From Burkholderia pyrrocinia (GTDB taxonomy: Bacteria; Pseudomonadota; Gammaproteobacteria; Burkholderiales; Burkholderiaceae), in NCBI RefSeq assembly GCF_018417535.1, contig NZ_CP070977.1:186001-250000 (forward strand): 64,000 nt of DNA, written 5' to 3'. Below, one piece after another: positions 1-9,499 of this stretch; positions within the stretch are counted from its first letter, which is position 1; the number at the start of each line of letters is the position of its first letter. The notes under the pieces were generated by a model, which had not been told where the DNA came from, made no database searches, and saw nothing but the letters and a program-made list of their open reading frames with translations. Position numbers and translations under genes: made by a program.

Positions 1-302
1 GGCAGCAGCAGCAGCTTGTCGTATTTGGCGACCCAGTTCCACGCCTTGTTATGCGGCGCGACCGTATACGCGACGCTGGCGGTCAGCGTGGCGAGGATCA
101 GCAGCGCCGCGAGCGAAGCCGGGTCGGTGACGAACGAGCGCAGGTCGCGCCAGAATTCGGGGGAGATCACGAGCGCGGCGGCGAACAGCCCGCAGAAGAC
201 GTTGGTCAGCGCGGTCGAGACCGGCACCATGCAGAGCGCGGCGACGGCGAATGCGCGGGCGGCGGTCAGGCGCCGCGTGGCGGGAGCGGAAAACGAAAGC
301 AT
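1..302 (-). CDS. waaL: O-antigen ligase/polymerase family protein (WaaL-like), N-terminal part
   Basis: Minus-strand frame starting at the ATG at 302-300 and running off the window edge, so only about 100 N-terminal residues are visible. They contain two hydrophobic stretches (about residues 15-45 and 60-80), as in the multi-membrane-spanning O-antigen ligase/Wzy family. WaaL transfers undecaprenyl-linked O-antigen to lipid A-core on the periplasmic face of the inner membrane. The assignment leans on context: two glycosyltransferase genes and msbA follow, the order known from the Burkholderia LPS core region. A second in-frame ATG at 232 is possible. The ligase signature region lies outside the window, so a polysaccharide polymerase cannot be excluded. 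Confidence 0.65.
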   Translation of the reverse strand, partial: MLSFSAPATRRLTAARAFAVAALCMVPVSTALTNVFCGLFAAALVISPEFWRDLRSFVTDPASLAALLILATLTASVAYTVAPHNKAWNWVAKYDKLLLL

Positions 303-450
303 CGGAACCTGTCGAATGGGCGAATACGGCATGCGGGCACCGTGCCGCGCGCCGCGCGTTCCGGCGGCACTGGCCGGGACGAACCGCGAAGTATACGCGA
401 AGCAGGTCGCGTTTCCGCGTCGTTTCCGGGGCCTGATCAGCGGAATTCGA

Positions 451-1293
451 TCAACTGAAGGCGCGCTTGATCCGCGAACGCAGCAGCGCACGCTTCAGGC
501 GCCCAACGACTGCCGGCGTGTCGAGCGCGATGCGCGTGCCGGCCGGCTCGCCGCGATGCAGGTAATAGCGGTCGAACGTCGCCTGGGTCATGCCCCATTT
601 GTTGAGGAACTGGCGGCGGCCGTCGTTCTTGACGATCTTGCCCGTGCTCTTCTGCTGGAAGTGGTAGACGAGGCTGTCGCCGACACCGAGGAAGATCCGG
701 CAGCCGGCGTCCCAGAATTTCATCGAGAAATCGTTGTCGCTGCTCATGCCGGGCGACAGTTCGCTGCTGTAGCCGCCGATGCGGTTCCACCAGTCGCGGT
801 GCACGAGGGTCGGCGGCCAGGTCGACCCGAGCCAATCGGCGCGCGCGAGCCGCGGGGTTGCGTCGACGAGGCCCGCCGCGTCGAAATGCTCGGCATCGCG
901 GCCGAAATTGCTGACGACGACGCACGGGTTGCGCGTGTCGACCGGCTCGACCATCGTGCCCGACAGCATGAAGAGGTCGGTCGGCATCGGTTCGATGCGG
1001 CGCACGAGCGCCGTGTCCCAGCCGGGGCAGCAGAACATGTCGTCGTTCATGTAGACGACGTAGTCGCGCGTCGCGCGCGCGGCGGCCAGGTTCACCGCAT
1101 GGCAGATGCCGATGTTGGTCGGCGATGCGGTGTGTTCGATCCCTTCGCTGCGTACCCAGTCGAGCGTGCCGTCCGAGCCGTCGTTCACGTGCACGATGAT
1201 CTGGTGGTCGTACGCGGAATGGCGGCGCAGGCTGTCGACGACGAGCTTGAGGTACGGCAGGTTGTTCCAGGTCGGAATGATGATGGAGAACAT
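451..1293 (-). CDS. Glycosyltransferase family 2 protein
   Basis: 280 residues. The N-terminus is a GT-A nucleotide-sugar fold: a first strand MFSIIIPTWNN, the VNDGSDGT motif near residues 37-43, and the metal-binding DxD-like motif N83-D84-D85 in YMNDDMF. The protein has no predicted membrane segment and is expected to act at the cytoplasmic face of the inner membrane, adding a sugar from a nucleotide-sugar donor. It lies between waaL and the waaE-like gene on the same strand, with 132 bases to the latter, so a role in LPS core or O-antigen assembly is inferred. Donor and acceptor cannot be read from the sequence. Confidence 0.85.
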   Translation of the reverse strand: MFSIIIPTWNNLPYLKLVVDSLRRHSAYDHQIIVHVNDGSDGTLDWVRSEGIEHTASPTNIGICHAVNLAAARATRDYVVYMNDDMFCCPGWDTALVRRIEPMPTDLFMLSGTMVEPVDTRNPCVVVSNFGRDAEHFDAAGLVDATPRLARADWLGSTWPPTLVHRDWWNRIGGYSSELSPGMSSDNDFSMKFWDAGCRIFLGVGDSLVYHFQQKSTGKIVKNDGRRQFLNKWGMTQATFDRYYLHRGEPAGTRIALDTPAVVGRLKRALLRSRIKRAFS

Positions 1294-1425
1294 GGCGGTC
1301 GGATTCGGTGGTCGTCGTGGCGGGCGGCGCGCGGTGCAGCCGCTTGGGCGGGCGCGTGCGGCGCGGGCAGCCCGGCATTGTAACGCCGGGCCGGCCGCGT
1401 GCCGGCGGCGAGCAGGGGCGCGCGC

Positions 1426-2178
1426 TCAGCGCGCCGGTTCGTGGCCGAGTTTCAGGAAGCGGTAATAAACGGTTTCCGCGTTGAACACGGCGATCATGAA
1501 GCCCGCGCGGCCGTCGAGGAACCCGCGCCGCAGCACGTAGGTGCGCACGAACGCCCAGGCGCCGCGCGCGAGCGCCTTGCCGAAGCCGCCGCGCTGGCCG
1601 GCCGCGCGGCGCTGGCGCGCGCCGGCTGTCGAATACGCGTCGAGCTTGCGCACGACGGTTTCGAAGTCCTCGTACGAGTAATGCATCAGCTTGCCGGGCA
1701 GGCGCTGCGCGACGGTATCGAACACGAGACGCTCGTGCACGAGATCGTCCGAGAAGCGCGCGGTGCCGCGCCGGAACAGGCGCGGCACCCAGTCCGGATA
1801 CCAGCCGCTGTGATGGATCCACTGGCCGCAGAAGCTCGACAAGCGGTCGAGCGCATAGACCTGCGCGGCCGGCGCGCGGATCGCGTCGCGGATCGACTGC
1901 GCGAGTTCCGGGCTGACGACTTCGTCGGTATCGAGCGACAGGATCCAGTCGGTGCCGAGCGCGTCGAGCGCGCGGTTCTTCTGCGGGCCGAAGCCCGGCC
2001 AGTCGCGTTCGACGATCACGCGCGCGCCGTGCGTCTGCGCGATCGCGACCGTATCGTCGGTGCTGCCGCCGTCGATGACGACGACATCGTCGGCGAACGA
2101 CAGCGCGTCGAGGCACTGGGCGAGCCGCGCGGACGCGTTGAGGGCGATGAGGGCGACGCCGAGGGAGGGTTCAGCCAT
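1426..2178 (-). CDS. waaE: LPS core glycosyltransferase, WaaE family (GT2)
   Basis: 250 residues, a typical length for WaaE/KdtX beta-1,4-glucosyltransferases that add glucose to the first heptose of the LPS inner core. Visible features are the N-terminal SLGVALIALNASARL strand, the DGGSTDDTV nucleotide-binding loop (residues 36-44) and the catalytic metal-binding D83-T84-D85 in LSLDTDEVVSP. The WIHHSGWYPDW segment and LVHERL motif are also characteristic of the family. It is divergent from msbA about 195 bases away and begins the minus-strand LPS run. Sugar specificity is assumed from the family, not shown. Confidence 0.85.
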   Translation of the reverse strand: MAEPSLGVALIALNASARLAQCLDALSFADDVVVIDGGSTDDTVAIAQTHGARVIVERDWPGFGPQKNRALDALGTDWILSLDTDEVVSPELAQSIRDAIRAPAAQVYALDRLSSFCGQWIHHSGWYPDWVPRLFRRGTARFSDDLVHERLVFDTVAQRLPGKLMHYSYEDFETVVRKLDAYSTAGARQRRAAGQRGGFGKALARGAWAFVRTYVLRRGFLDGRAGFMIAVFNAETVYYRFLKLGHEPAR

Positions 2179-2278
2179 GAAATCGTCGGAAAGGCGGAGA
2201 AAACGGTGAGCGGCAGTATACCCGCGGCCCGGCCGCGGGCCGCATCGGCCATGACCGTGCCGGCGGGGGCGGTGCAGC

Positions 2279-2284
2279 TATAAT
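2279..2284 (+). promoter_or_regulatory. Candidate -10 element upstream of msbA
   Basis: A perfect TATAAT lies about 90 bases before the msbA start in the msbA-waaE divergent gap. No good -35 was found at 16-18 bases, so this is only a candidate sigma-70 promoter. Confidence 0.35.
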
Positions 2285-2373
2285 GTTGAGCCCTTTTCGG
2301 CACCCGCCCGACAGGGGCGAAATCCCGGGCGGCCACGCGCCGGGCGCCGCATCGCGGCTCAAGAAGGATTGAC

Positions 2374-4155
2374 TTGGAAACCCAGAACACTCTTCGCAAA
2401 CCGATGGACGGCACCGGCACCTCGCCGGTCACGGTCCTCAAGCGCCTGTGGCCGTACATCCGGCCGCTTATCGGCATCGTGGTGCTCGCCGTGATGACGA
2501 TGGGCGTCGTCGCGGCCACCGAAGCCGGCATTCCGGCGCTGCTCAAGCCGCTGCTCGACCACGGCTTCGGCGTGCACGGCAGCGACAGCGCGAAATGGTA
2601 CGTGCCGATCGCGGTGATCGGCCTCGCGCTCGTGCGCGGCGTATCGCAGTACGCATCGAATTACCTGCTCAACTACGTATCGAACCGCATCCTGCTGCAG
2701 CTGCGGCTCGAGATGTTCCAGCGGATGCTCCACACGGGCGCGTCGTTCTTCCAGCGCGAAACCGCGAGCACGGTGATCAATGCGATCGTGTTCGAGGTCA
2801 ACCAGATCCTGTCGGTGCTGACGGGCGTGATGGTCACGCTCGTACGCGATTCGCTGACGGTGATCTTCCTGCTCGGCTACCTGTTCTACCTGAACTGGCG
2901 GCTCACGCTGATCGTTGCGGTGATCCTGCCCGGCATCGGCTGGCTCGTCAGCAAGATCAACCGCCGCCTGCGCCGCCTGAACCGCGAGCACCAGACGCTG
3001 ACCAACGAGCTGTCGTACATCGTCGAAGAGACGGTCGGCGGCTACAAGGTCGTCAAGGTGCACAACGGCGAAGCGTACGAGATGGGCCGCTTCACCGCGA
3101 TGAGCAAGCGCCTGCGCGGCTACGCGATGCGCATGACGATCTCGGGCGGTCTCGCGCAGCCACTCACGCAGTTCCTCGCATCGATCGCGCTCGCGGTCGT
3201 GATCACGATCGCGGTCGTGCAGTCGACCAACGACCAGACGACGGTCGGCGGCTTCGTCGCGTTCGTCACGTCGATGCTGCTGGTGATCTCGCCGCTGAAG
3301 CACCTGATCGACGTCAACCAGCCGCTGCAGCGCGGAATGACGGCCGCCGAGCTGATCTTCGGGCTGATCGACGAGCCGGCCGAGCCGCAGGGCGGCGGGC
3401 GGCCGCTGTCGCATGCGCGCGGCGAGATCGAGTTCCGCAATGTGTCGTTCGACTACGGCGCGGCCGAGCGGCCGACGCTCGACCGCATCTCGTTCAAGGT
3501 CGCGCCGGGCGAGATGATTGCGCTCGCGGGCCCGTCCGGCAGCGGCAAGACGACGCTCGTGAACCTGCTGCCGCGCTTCTTCGACCCGACGGACGGCGCG
3601 ATCCTGGTCGACGGCGTGCCGGTTTCCGACTACGAGCTCCACGCGCTGCGCAGCCAGATGGCGATGGTCAGCCAGGACGTCGTGCTGTTCAACGACACGA
3701 TCGCCGCGAACGTCGCGTACGGGCAGACGCCCGACCGCGCGCGCGTGCAGGCCGCGCTCGAGGCCGCGAACCTCGCCGATGCGGTCGCCGCGATGCCCGA
3801 CGGGCTCGACACGCTCGTCGGCGGCAACGGGATGCGGCTGTCCGGCGGCCAGCGTCAGCGGCTCGCGATCGCGCGCGCGATCTACAAGGACGCGCCGATC
3901 CTGATCCTCGACGAAGCGACGTCGGCGCTCGATTCGGAATCGGAGCGCCACGTGCAGGCCGCGCTCGAACGGCTGATGGAAGGTCGTACGACGCTCGTGA
4001 TCGCGCACCGTCTGTCGACCATCGAGCGGGCGGACCGCATCCTCGTGCTCGAGGCCGGCAAGATCGTCGAAGAGGGCAGCCACGACGAACTGCTGCGCCA
4101 TGGCGGCCTCTACGCGCACCTGCACCGGATCCAGTACCAGCAGCAGGCGGCTTGA
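2374..4155 (+). CDS. msbA: Lipid A export ABC transporter MsbA (permease-ATPase)
   Basis: 593 residues, a full half-transporter: six-helix type I exporter membrane domain (about 20-330) followed by an ATPase domain. The ATPase has Walker [10 protein letters not shown] (386-394), the signature LSGGQRQR (489-496), Walker B ILILDE with D513/E514, and the H-loop IAHRLST. MsbA homodimers flip lipid A-core across the inner membrane. The chosen start is the TTG at 2374, preceded by AAGAAGGA at suitable spacing; an ATG at 2404 is the alternative. It is divergent from the waaE-like gene, fitting a role in LPS export. Confidence 0.95.
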   Translation: METQNTLRKPMDGTGTSPVTVLKRLWPYIRPLIGIVVLAVMTMGVVAATEAGIPALLKPLLDHGFGVHGSDSAKWYVPIAVIGLALVRGVSQYASNYLLNYVSNRILLQLRLEMFQRMLHTGASFFQRETASTVINAIVFEVNQILSVLTGVMVTLVRDSLTVIFLLGYLFYLNWRLTLIVAVILPGIGWLVSKINRRLRRLNREHQTLTNELSYIVEETVGGYKVVKVHNGEAYEMGRFTAMSKRLRGYAMRMTISGGLAQPLTQFLASIALAVVITIAVVQSTNDQTTVGGFVAFVTSMLLVISPLKHLIDVNQPLQRGMTAAELIFGLIDEPAEPQGGGRPLSHARGEIEFRNVSFDYGAAERPTLDRISFKVAPGEMIALAGPSGSGKTTLVNLLPRFFDPTDGAILVDGVPVSDYELHALRSQMAMVSQDVVLFNDTIAANVAYGQTPDRARVQAALEAANLADAVAAMPDGLDTLVGGNGMRLSGGQRQRLAIARAIYKDAPILILDEATSALDSESERHVQAALERLMEGRTTLVIAHRLSTIERADRILVLEAGKIVEEGSHDELLRHGGLYAHLHRIQYQQQAA

Positions 4156-4247
4156 CGCACGTTCCGTTCGCGTCAAACCAGTGTGCTAGGCTTCATCGGG
4201 CAGGCCCGGTCATTTCGTACGACGTGACAACACGGAGGGAAGGCACA

Positions 4248-4649
4248 ATGAAGAAGATGCAACGCATGATGCTGGCTGCACTGATCGCGGCGGGTTGCGC
4301 CGCGACGGCGGCGATGGCGCAGGATCACGGCAACTACGACAAGCACGACAACCACGATAACCGCGGCGGCCCCGGCATGCAGCGCGGCCACGGCCCGAAA
4401 CGCATGCCGCCCGGCCAGGCGATGCACCGCGAGGACGACGTGCCGCCGCGCTGGGCCGACCAGCCGCGTCGCGACTGGCACAAGGGCGACCGGTTGCCCA
4501 ACGAATTCCGCGACCGCCAGTACGTGATCGACGACTGGCGCGGCTACCGCCTGAGCCCGCCGCCGCGCGGCTATCAGTGGGTCGGCGTGGGCGGCGATCA
4601 CCTGCTCGTGCAGATCGGCTCGGGCCTCGTGCTGCAGGTCGGCCAGTAA
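4248..4649 (+). CDS. RcnB-like periplasmic protein
   Basis: 133 residues. A clear signal peptide (MKKMQRMMLAALIAAGCAATAAMA, written here in two parts as residues 1-12 and 13-24) ends at AMA-Q. The mature part is rich in His, Asn, Asp, Gly and Arg and then has the pattern 'LP..FRDRQYVIDDWRGYRLSPPPRGYQW' (residues about 88-112), typical of RcnB-family (PF11776) proteins, periplasmic factors linked to nickel/cobalt homeostasis in E. coli. The sequence lies inside a longer open frame, but AGGGAAGG before the ATG at 4248 and the signal peptide fix the start. Metal specificity is unknown; no RcnA-type exporter is nearby. Confidence 0.75.
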   Translation: MKKMQRMMLAALIAAGCAATAAMAQDHGNYDKHDNHDNRGGPGMQRGHGPKRMPPGQAMHREDDVPPRWADQPRRDWHKGDRLPNEFRDRQYVIDDWRGYRLSPPPRGYQWVGVGGDHLLVQIGSGLVLQVGQ

Positions 4650-4671
4650 CGTTTCCCGTCGTTTATCCGGT

Positions 4672-4691
4672 TGCCGGGCGCGCGCCCGGCA
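4672..4691. terminator. Palindrome between convergent genes, possible bidirectional terminator
   Basis: A perfect 20-base palindrome (TGCCGGGCGC and its complement) lies between the stops of the RcnB-like gene (+) and the FUSC gene (-). There is no clear U tract, so intrinsic termination is plausible but not certain. Confidence 0.4.
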
Positions 4692-4697
4692 GCCGCG

Positions 4698-5264
4698 TCA
4701 CTTTGTCGCAGCGTGGCGGAACCAGCGTCGCTCGATTCTCGACATCCCCCAGCACACGCCCAGCGCACACACGGTGCCGAGCGTCACCTCGCCGAGCCGC
4801 ATCAGCGGAATGTCCCACAGCGGGCCGTTGCCCGGAAACAGCAGCACGATCGTCGCGGTCACGCCGCCGAGCCGTGCCGCGCTGCCGACGTTCAGGCACC
4901 AGCAGCAGACGATCGTGAGTGCGACCGCGAGCGCATAGGCGACGAGGCGATCGCCGCCGAGCGCGGCGCCGGCGAAGCCGAGCACGCCGCCGATCATCGC
5001 GCCGATGAACTGGTCGCGGGACAGCGACATCGTGTCCGAGTAGTTGTGCTGTGTGACGGCGATCGCGGTGACCGCCGCCCACACCGCCTGCTCGGTGTGC
5101 AGCGCACGCCCGATCGTGTACGCGAGGCACGCGCTGCAGACGGCCTGGATGGCCATCAGCACGCCTTGCACGAAACGCTCGCTGAAGGTCAGCCCCTTGA
5201 ACAGATCGAAGATCGACTGCTGGATCTGCTGGCGGGCTTCGTTGAGTGTCCTGATCGTATCCAT
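4698..5264 (-). CDS. FUSC family inner-membrane protein
   Basis: 188 residues with about five to six hydrophobic helices and the FUSC-type pattern AVWAAVTAIAVTQ (residues about 60-72), as in the membrane domain of aromatic acid exporter/fusaric acid resistance proteins. It is much shorter than full exporters (over 600 residues) and lacks their soluble domain, so it is a stand-alone membrane domain, a known class. It starts 41 bases downstream of the MFS gene and may share its transcript. Substrate unknown. Confidence 0.7.
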   Translation of the reverse strand: MDTIRTLNEARQQIQQSIFDLFKGLTFSERFVQGVLMAIQAVCSACLAYTIGRALHTEQAVWAAVTAIAVTQHNYSDTMSLSRDQFIGAMIGGVLGFAGAALGGDRLVAYALAVALTIVCCWCLNVGSAARLGGVTATIVLLFPGNGPLWDIPLMRLGEVTLGTVCALGVCWGMSRIERRWFRHAATK

Positions 5265-5305
5265 CGTGAGTTCGCCAAGAAGCGGGTAACGGCGGCGCGC
5301 CAGTC

Positions 5306-6574
5306 TCAGTGCGCCTGTTCGGGCGACGTGGCGGCCGGTTCGTCGGTCGCGGCGTCGCCGTTATCGACGCGCGTTTCGGGCATCACGAGCCAGACCAGCA
5401 GCACCGCGAGCGCACCAGCGCCCGCGAGCCCGAAGAAGCTGACCGCGTTGCCGAAGTGGTCGGCGACGTAGCCGGCCGCGGCCGTGCTGAGCGTCGCGCC
5501 GATCCCGGCCGCGAGCCCGAAGAGCCCGATACACAGGTTATAGCGGCCCTTGCCGCCCGCGACGTCGGCCGCGATTAGCGGCAGCATCACGCCGAACACG
5601 GCCGCGCTGATGCCGTCGAGCATCTGCACGGGCACGAGCAGGTACGGGCTGCTCACGCCGGCGAACAGCAGCGCGCGCACCGGTAGCGCGGAGAAGCCGA
5701 GCAGCAGGATCGGCCGGCGCCCCCAGCGTTGCGCGGAGCGGCCGACCCACGGCGACAGCATCGCGACGATCGCCTGCGGCACGATGATGCACGCGGCGAT
5801 CACGAGCTGCACGTTCTCGCCCATCCCGGCCGTGACTTCGCCGGCCGCGAGGTTGAGCATCGCGGCGTTCGACAGGTGGAACAGCACGACGCACGCCGCG
5901 AAGATCAGCATCCGGCGGTCGCGCAGCAGTTCGAGCAGCGTTTCGCGTTCGCCGGCTTCGCCGTGGTCGCCGTGGTCGTCGGGCTTCGACGACTGCGGGA
6001 TCACCTCGTGCGTCGGCTGGATCATCGCGAGCGCGAACAGCGCGGGTAACGCCAGCACCGCAGTCAGCCAGAATACCGCGCGCGCGGAGAAGTATTCGCC
6101 GGTGAGCCCCATCAGGCCCGCTGCGACCGCGCTGCCGATCGATGCCCAGCGCGCGTTGCGGCCGAGCCGGTCGCCGAGGTCGGCGCGGCCGACGAGCGAG
6201 AACGAGATCGCGGCCATCGCCGGCACGAGCATGCAGCTCGCGAAACCGTGGAACACCTCGGCGGCGATCACCGGCACGATCGTCGGGCTCGACGCGAGCA
6301 GTACCGCGGACAGGATGATGGCCGCGATCGCCCACGCGGCCGCGCCCTTCTTGTTCTTCAGCGCATCGACGGCCGCGCCGCCCGGCACCTGGCTGACCAT
6401 CGCGCTGATCGTGCCGATCGACAGCACCATGCCGATCTCGCCCTGCGTCCACTTGTGCGACGCGAGGTAGGACGCGATGAACGGACCGAACCCGGTTTGA
6501 ACGTTTGCAACGAAGAAGTTGAGCCAGTCGAGGGACCGCAGACTGCGTACGCTGACGGAATGCTTGATCGTCAT
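5306..6574 (-). CDS. MFS transporter
   Basis: 422 residues with about 12 hydrophobic segments. The N-terminal half carries MFS features (LNFFVANVQTGFGPFIASYLA; WTQGEIGMVLSIG; GGAAVDALKNKK, the loop 2-3 motif A region). The frame is open much further upstream, but the ATG at 6574-6572 overlaps the stop of the PRC-barrel lipoprotein gene by ATGA, the classic coupled arrangement, and gives the expected family N-terminus. The protein is an inner-membrane secondary transporter, probably proton coupled. The substrate cannot be told from sequence. Confidence 0.85.
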   Translation of the reverse strand: MTIKHSVSVRSLRSLDWLNFFVANVQTGFGPFIASYLASHKWTQGEIGMVLSIGTISAMVSQVPGGAAVDALKNKKGAAAWAIAAIILSAVLLASSPTIVPVIAAEVFHGFASCMLVPAMAAISFSLVGRADLGDRLGRNARWASIGSAVAAGLMGLTGEYFSARAVFWLTAVLALPALFALAMIQPTHEVIPQSSKPDDHGDHGEAGERETLLELLRDRRMLIFAACVVLFHLSNAAMLNLAAGEVTAGMGENVQLVIAACIIVPQAIVAMLSPWVGRSAQRWGRRPILLLGFSALPVRALLFAGVSSPYLLVPVQMLDGISAAVFGVMLPLIAADVAGGKGRYNLCIGLFGLAAGIGATLSTAAAGYVADHFGNAVSFFGLAGAGALAVLLVWLVMPETRVDNGDAATDEPAATSPEQAH

Positions 6575-7542
6575 CGGGTGGCACTCGCAGACGAAGCCGG
6601 CGCGGGGGCGGCAGGGGGCGGCGAGACCGCGACGATCGGCTTGTCGGCCGCATAGGGCGGCGATGCCTTGATCTGCGCGTCGTTCAGGTCGAGCTGCGGA
6701 TGCAGCGCCTTGTCGCGCGTGACGAAGCGCAGCGCGGCCCAGTTCGCGGCGATCGAACGGCGGTCGGTATTGACGAGCCCGCCGAGGTCGAGCACGACGG
6801 CCTGCGGTTGCGCGTCGCGGTCGATCAGCACGTCGACGACGCGGCCGATCTTCGTGCCGTTCGGGCGCTCGACATCGCTGTCGAGCATCGGCAGCCGCGT
6901 CGTGGGCGATGCCGCGGCCGAGCCCGACAGCGGCACGGCCTTCGGCCGCGCGGCCGGCGGCAGGTCGCCCGACGGCACGTCGAGCACGATCGGCTCCTGT
7001 TTGCCGCCCGGCGTAAAGCGGAACACGTTCCACGGGAAGATGACCTTGCGGTCGCCGACGCCCATGAAGCCCTGCAGGTTGACGATCATCTCGCGCGGCT
7101 TGCCGTTCGCGTCGGCCACCATGTCGACCGCGCGGCCGATCACCTTGCCGTTGCGGCGCGCGACTTCGCTGTCGAGCAGCGCATGGATCTGGGTGCGGTC
7201 GAGCGCGCGCGTCGCGACGAGCGGCGCGGGTGGCGGGGGCGGCGGCGTCGGCGATTCGGGGCGCGGCACGGGCTTCGGCCGCGCCGCCTCGCGGTGCGGC
7301 TTTTTCGGCGTTTCCGGTTCCTCCGGCTGAGTCGGCGCCGGCACGGGCGGCATCGTCAGCGGCTCGCCGGCCGTTTCCTCGACGGGCTCGACGAGCGCTT
7401 CGCTGATCGGCGCGGGCGGATTCTGGGTCGGCAGCAGCCCGCAGCCGGACAACAGCACGGCGGCGGCGAGAATCAGGAAGACCGTCGACGACGGAAACGA
7501 CTTGCGGGATGCGGGAAACGGAAGTCCGCCGCTCATTGACAC
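6571..7542 (-). CDS. PRC-barrel domain lipoprotein
   Basis: 323 residues. Residues 21-34 form a lipoprotein signal ending in the lipobox LLSGC (C34 would be lipidated). A long Pro/Glu-rich linker (about 40-110) is followed by two PRC-barrel-like modules (about 118-175 and 212-275), each beginning LDSEV or LDSDV and containing 'NGKVIGRAVDM' or 'NGTKIGRVVDV'. PRC barrels are small beta-barrels found in RNA-processing, photosynthetic and envelope proteins. Function here is unknown. Translation is coupled to the MFS gene by an ATGA overlap, suggesting an envelope role. Confidence 0.75.
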   Translation of the reverse strand: MSMSGGLPFPASRKSFPSSTVFLILAAAVLLSGCGLLPTQNPPAPISEALVEPVEETAGEPLTMPPVPAPTQPEEPETPKKPHREAARPKPVPRPESPTPPPPPPAPLVATRALDRTQIHALLDSEVARRNGKVIGRAVDMVADANGKPREMIVNLQGFMGVGDRKVIFPWNVFRFTPGGKQEPIVLDVPSGDLPPAARPKAVPLSGSAAASPTTRLPMLDSDVERPNGTKIGRVVDVLIDRDAQPQAVVLDLGGLVNTDRRSIAANWAALRFVTRDKALHPQLDLNDAQIKASPPYAADKPIVAVSPPPAAPAPASSASATR

Positions 7543-7795
7543 TCACTCCATGGGTCGGGGGCGGCCCGAGGGCACGCGGCTGGCGATGGATGGCGGGTGC
7601 GGGCGGCGCACCACGCGAGGTGAGAGTTTAACGTGTCTTGCTTTCAGGACCGGTTTCGATGGCCGATTGGAGGCGGACTGTCGGGAAAAGGAAGGGATCG
7701 AAGGCGGGGCGGGTGATGCCGAATGACGGCTGAGGATGCGGCTGCGGCGCCCGACCGTCGAGGACGACGATGCGGGCGCCGCGCGTGCCGGCTGC

Positions 7796-9016
7796 TTATT
7801 TGACCAGCGCGCCGAGCGTCGTCGTCACGGGCGCGAGCACGCCGCCGCCCGTTTTCGAGATCGCGCCGGTGCCGGTGCTGCCCGTCAGCCCCGCGACGGA
7901 CGAGCCGCCGGCCGCGCCCGACACCGCTCCGGTCACGGTGCCGACCACCGACGTGAGCGCGCCTGCCGGGTTGCTGCCGCCCGTTGTGCCGCCGAGTGCG
8001 CCCGCCGACAGGAGCCCCGTGACCGGCGCGAGCGGACTCGTCGTGGCGCCGCCACCGCCGAGCAGCGTCGTGCCCGCGGTCGCCACCGTGTTGCCGGTCG
8101 CCGTCACGACGTTGCCGACGCCGGTCGTCACCGGATTGCCGCCGGTCTTCGCGATCGTCGTGCCGGCGCTCGCGACACCGTTGCCGACCGTCGTCACGAG
8201 GTTCGTGAGCGGCGCGCCGAGCGGCGTGCTCGACGCGACGGTCTGCGTGACCGACCCGACCGTCGACGTGATCGGCGTGATCGCCGAGCTGGCGGCGCCC
8301 GTGATCTGTGCGACGGGGCCGGTCGACAACTGGGTGCCGAGCGTCGCGCCGCCGATCGCGATCGTGTTGCCGAGCGTCGTGATCGCGCCGCCGACGGGCG
8401 ACGTGACGGGTGCGAGCGGCGCCAGCGCCGAACCGCTTGCGCCGAGACTCGACACGACGCCGCCGGTCGCGGCGACCGCGTTGCCGAGGTTCGTGACTAC
8501 GCCGCCCGTGCTCGCGACCGTCGTGCCGACCGGGTTCGACGACGCGCCGAGCTGGCCGAGCCCCAACCCGACGCCGTTGCCGAGCGTCGTGACGGCCGCA
8601 CCGGCGTCCTGCACGACGGTGCCGAGCCCCTGCGTGGTCGCCGCGTTCGTGCCCGGCAGCGACTGGCCGGCGATCACCGTGCCGACACCCGACACGGTGC
8701 CGCCCGCGGCCGTCACGATGTTGCTCGACGAATCGATCGTCTGGCCGAGTGCATTGGCCGATGTGCCGGTGCCCGAGGTGCTGCCGGAGCCGCTGCCCGT
8801 GCTACCGACGGTCGAGCCGGCCCCCGACCCGCTGCCGGAACCGTTGCCCGTGCCGCCGGTCGTGGCCGTCGTATTGCCCGAACCCGATCCGCCGCCGCCG
8901 GTGCCCTGGCTCAGCGAGCCGGAGCCGCCGCACGCGGACAGCGACATCAGCGCCGCAACGCCCGCCGCGATCATGATCATTCGGAGTCCTGCTTGATGGG
9001 TGTTCGGCGTATTCAT
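7796..9016 (-). CDS. Collagen-like/low-complexity lipoprotein
   Basis: 406 residues. The N-terminus has a signal ending in LSAC (lipobox, C29) followed by a Gly/Ser/Thr-rich tract (30-90). The rest is built of Gly-, Thr-, Val- and Ala-rich quasi-repeats such as 'TVGNGVASAGTTIAKTGG' and 'VVTATGNTVATAGTT'. Burkholderia genomes annotate such genes as collagen-like triple helix repeat proteins, though strict Gly-X-Y periodicity is not seen here. A surface-exposed lipoprotein is inferred. The gene stands alone with about 480 bases upstream containing a strong palindrome. Confidence 0.7.
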   Translation of the reverse strand: MNTPNTHQAGLRMIMIAAGVAALMSLSACGGSGSLSQGTGGGGSGSGNTTATTGGTGNGSGSGSGAGSTVGSTGSGSGSTSGTGTSANALGQTIDSSSNIVTAAGGTVSGVGTVIAGQSLPGTNAATTQGLGTVVQDAGAAVTTLGNGVGLGLGQLGASSNPVGTTVASTGGVVTNLGNAVAATGGVVSSLGASGSALAPLAPVTSPVGGAITTLGNTIAIGGATLGTQLSTGPVAQITGAASSAITPITSTVGSVTQTVASSTPLGAPLTNLVTTVGNGVASAGTTIAKTGGNPVTTGVGNVVTATGNTVATAGTTLLGGGGATTSPLAPVTGLLSAGALGGTTGGSNPAGALTSVVGTVTGAVSGAAGGSSVAGLTGSTGTGAISKTGGGVLAPVTTTLGALVK

Positions 9017-9499
9017 GTCGTCCTCGTATCGATTGAAGGGTTGGGTCAGGCGGCCTTCGCGTGCGCCGATGCGTCGTCGCTACGGTGGGGAAGCGGCTGG
9101 CGCATCGTTGGTTGTCTCCCTGATCGACCTGTCGTCGCGTCGCGTGTTCGCCCGTACCGGAAGCCGGAACACCTGTCGGGCGAGCAGTTTGCATTCTTTC
9201 GTATTGCTTGCCGATCACGCCGGAAAACACCGGATTCCTGGCGATCAGAGTAGGTCTGCCGGCGTGAGACGTCCTTTAACGATCGTTAAATTGAAGTAAG
9301 CGTCCGATTCAATGCCGGAATCGGGGTAATCACGGTCGACGCGGTGCGAATCGTATGAGTCGGTGCCGGTCGCGCGGGTGTCGGGCGACGGGGAAGGGAG
9401 GGAGAGCGGGAGAGGAGGCGGTGCACGCAGGCGCCGGCCCGGCCCGCCGTCATGGCGGGCAGGCGCGGGCGCTGCCCGATGCAGGGAGAAACAGGAGCG
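9017..9499. other. Intergenic region upstream of the collagen-like lipoprotein gene
   Basis: 483 bases without a convincing gene. It should contain the promoter of the minus-strand lipoprotein gene (start at 9016) and holds the 16-base palindrome at 9275-9290 in a short AT-rich patch. The segment 9360-9480 is GC-rich and shows nothing recognisable. Confidence 0.6.
9275..9290. promoter_or_regulatory. Perfect 16-base palindrome, candidate operator
   Basis: TTTAACGATCGTTAAA is perfectly self-complementary and AT-rich in a GC-rich genome. It lies about 260 bases upstream of the collagen-like lipoprotein start. It looks like a homodimeric regulator site; the regulator is unknown. Confidence 0.4.

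Noticed and set aside
2359..4176. 605-codon minus-strand frame opposite msbA
   Set aside because: Antisense shadow of msbA; composition typical of GC-rich shadows.
7543..7795. Possible small gene between the PRC-barrel and collagen-like genes
   Set aside because: No frame with a ribosome site and plausible protein; looks like promoter/intergenic sequence.
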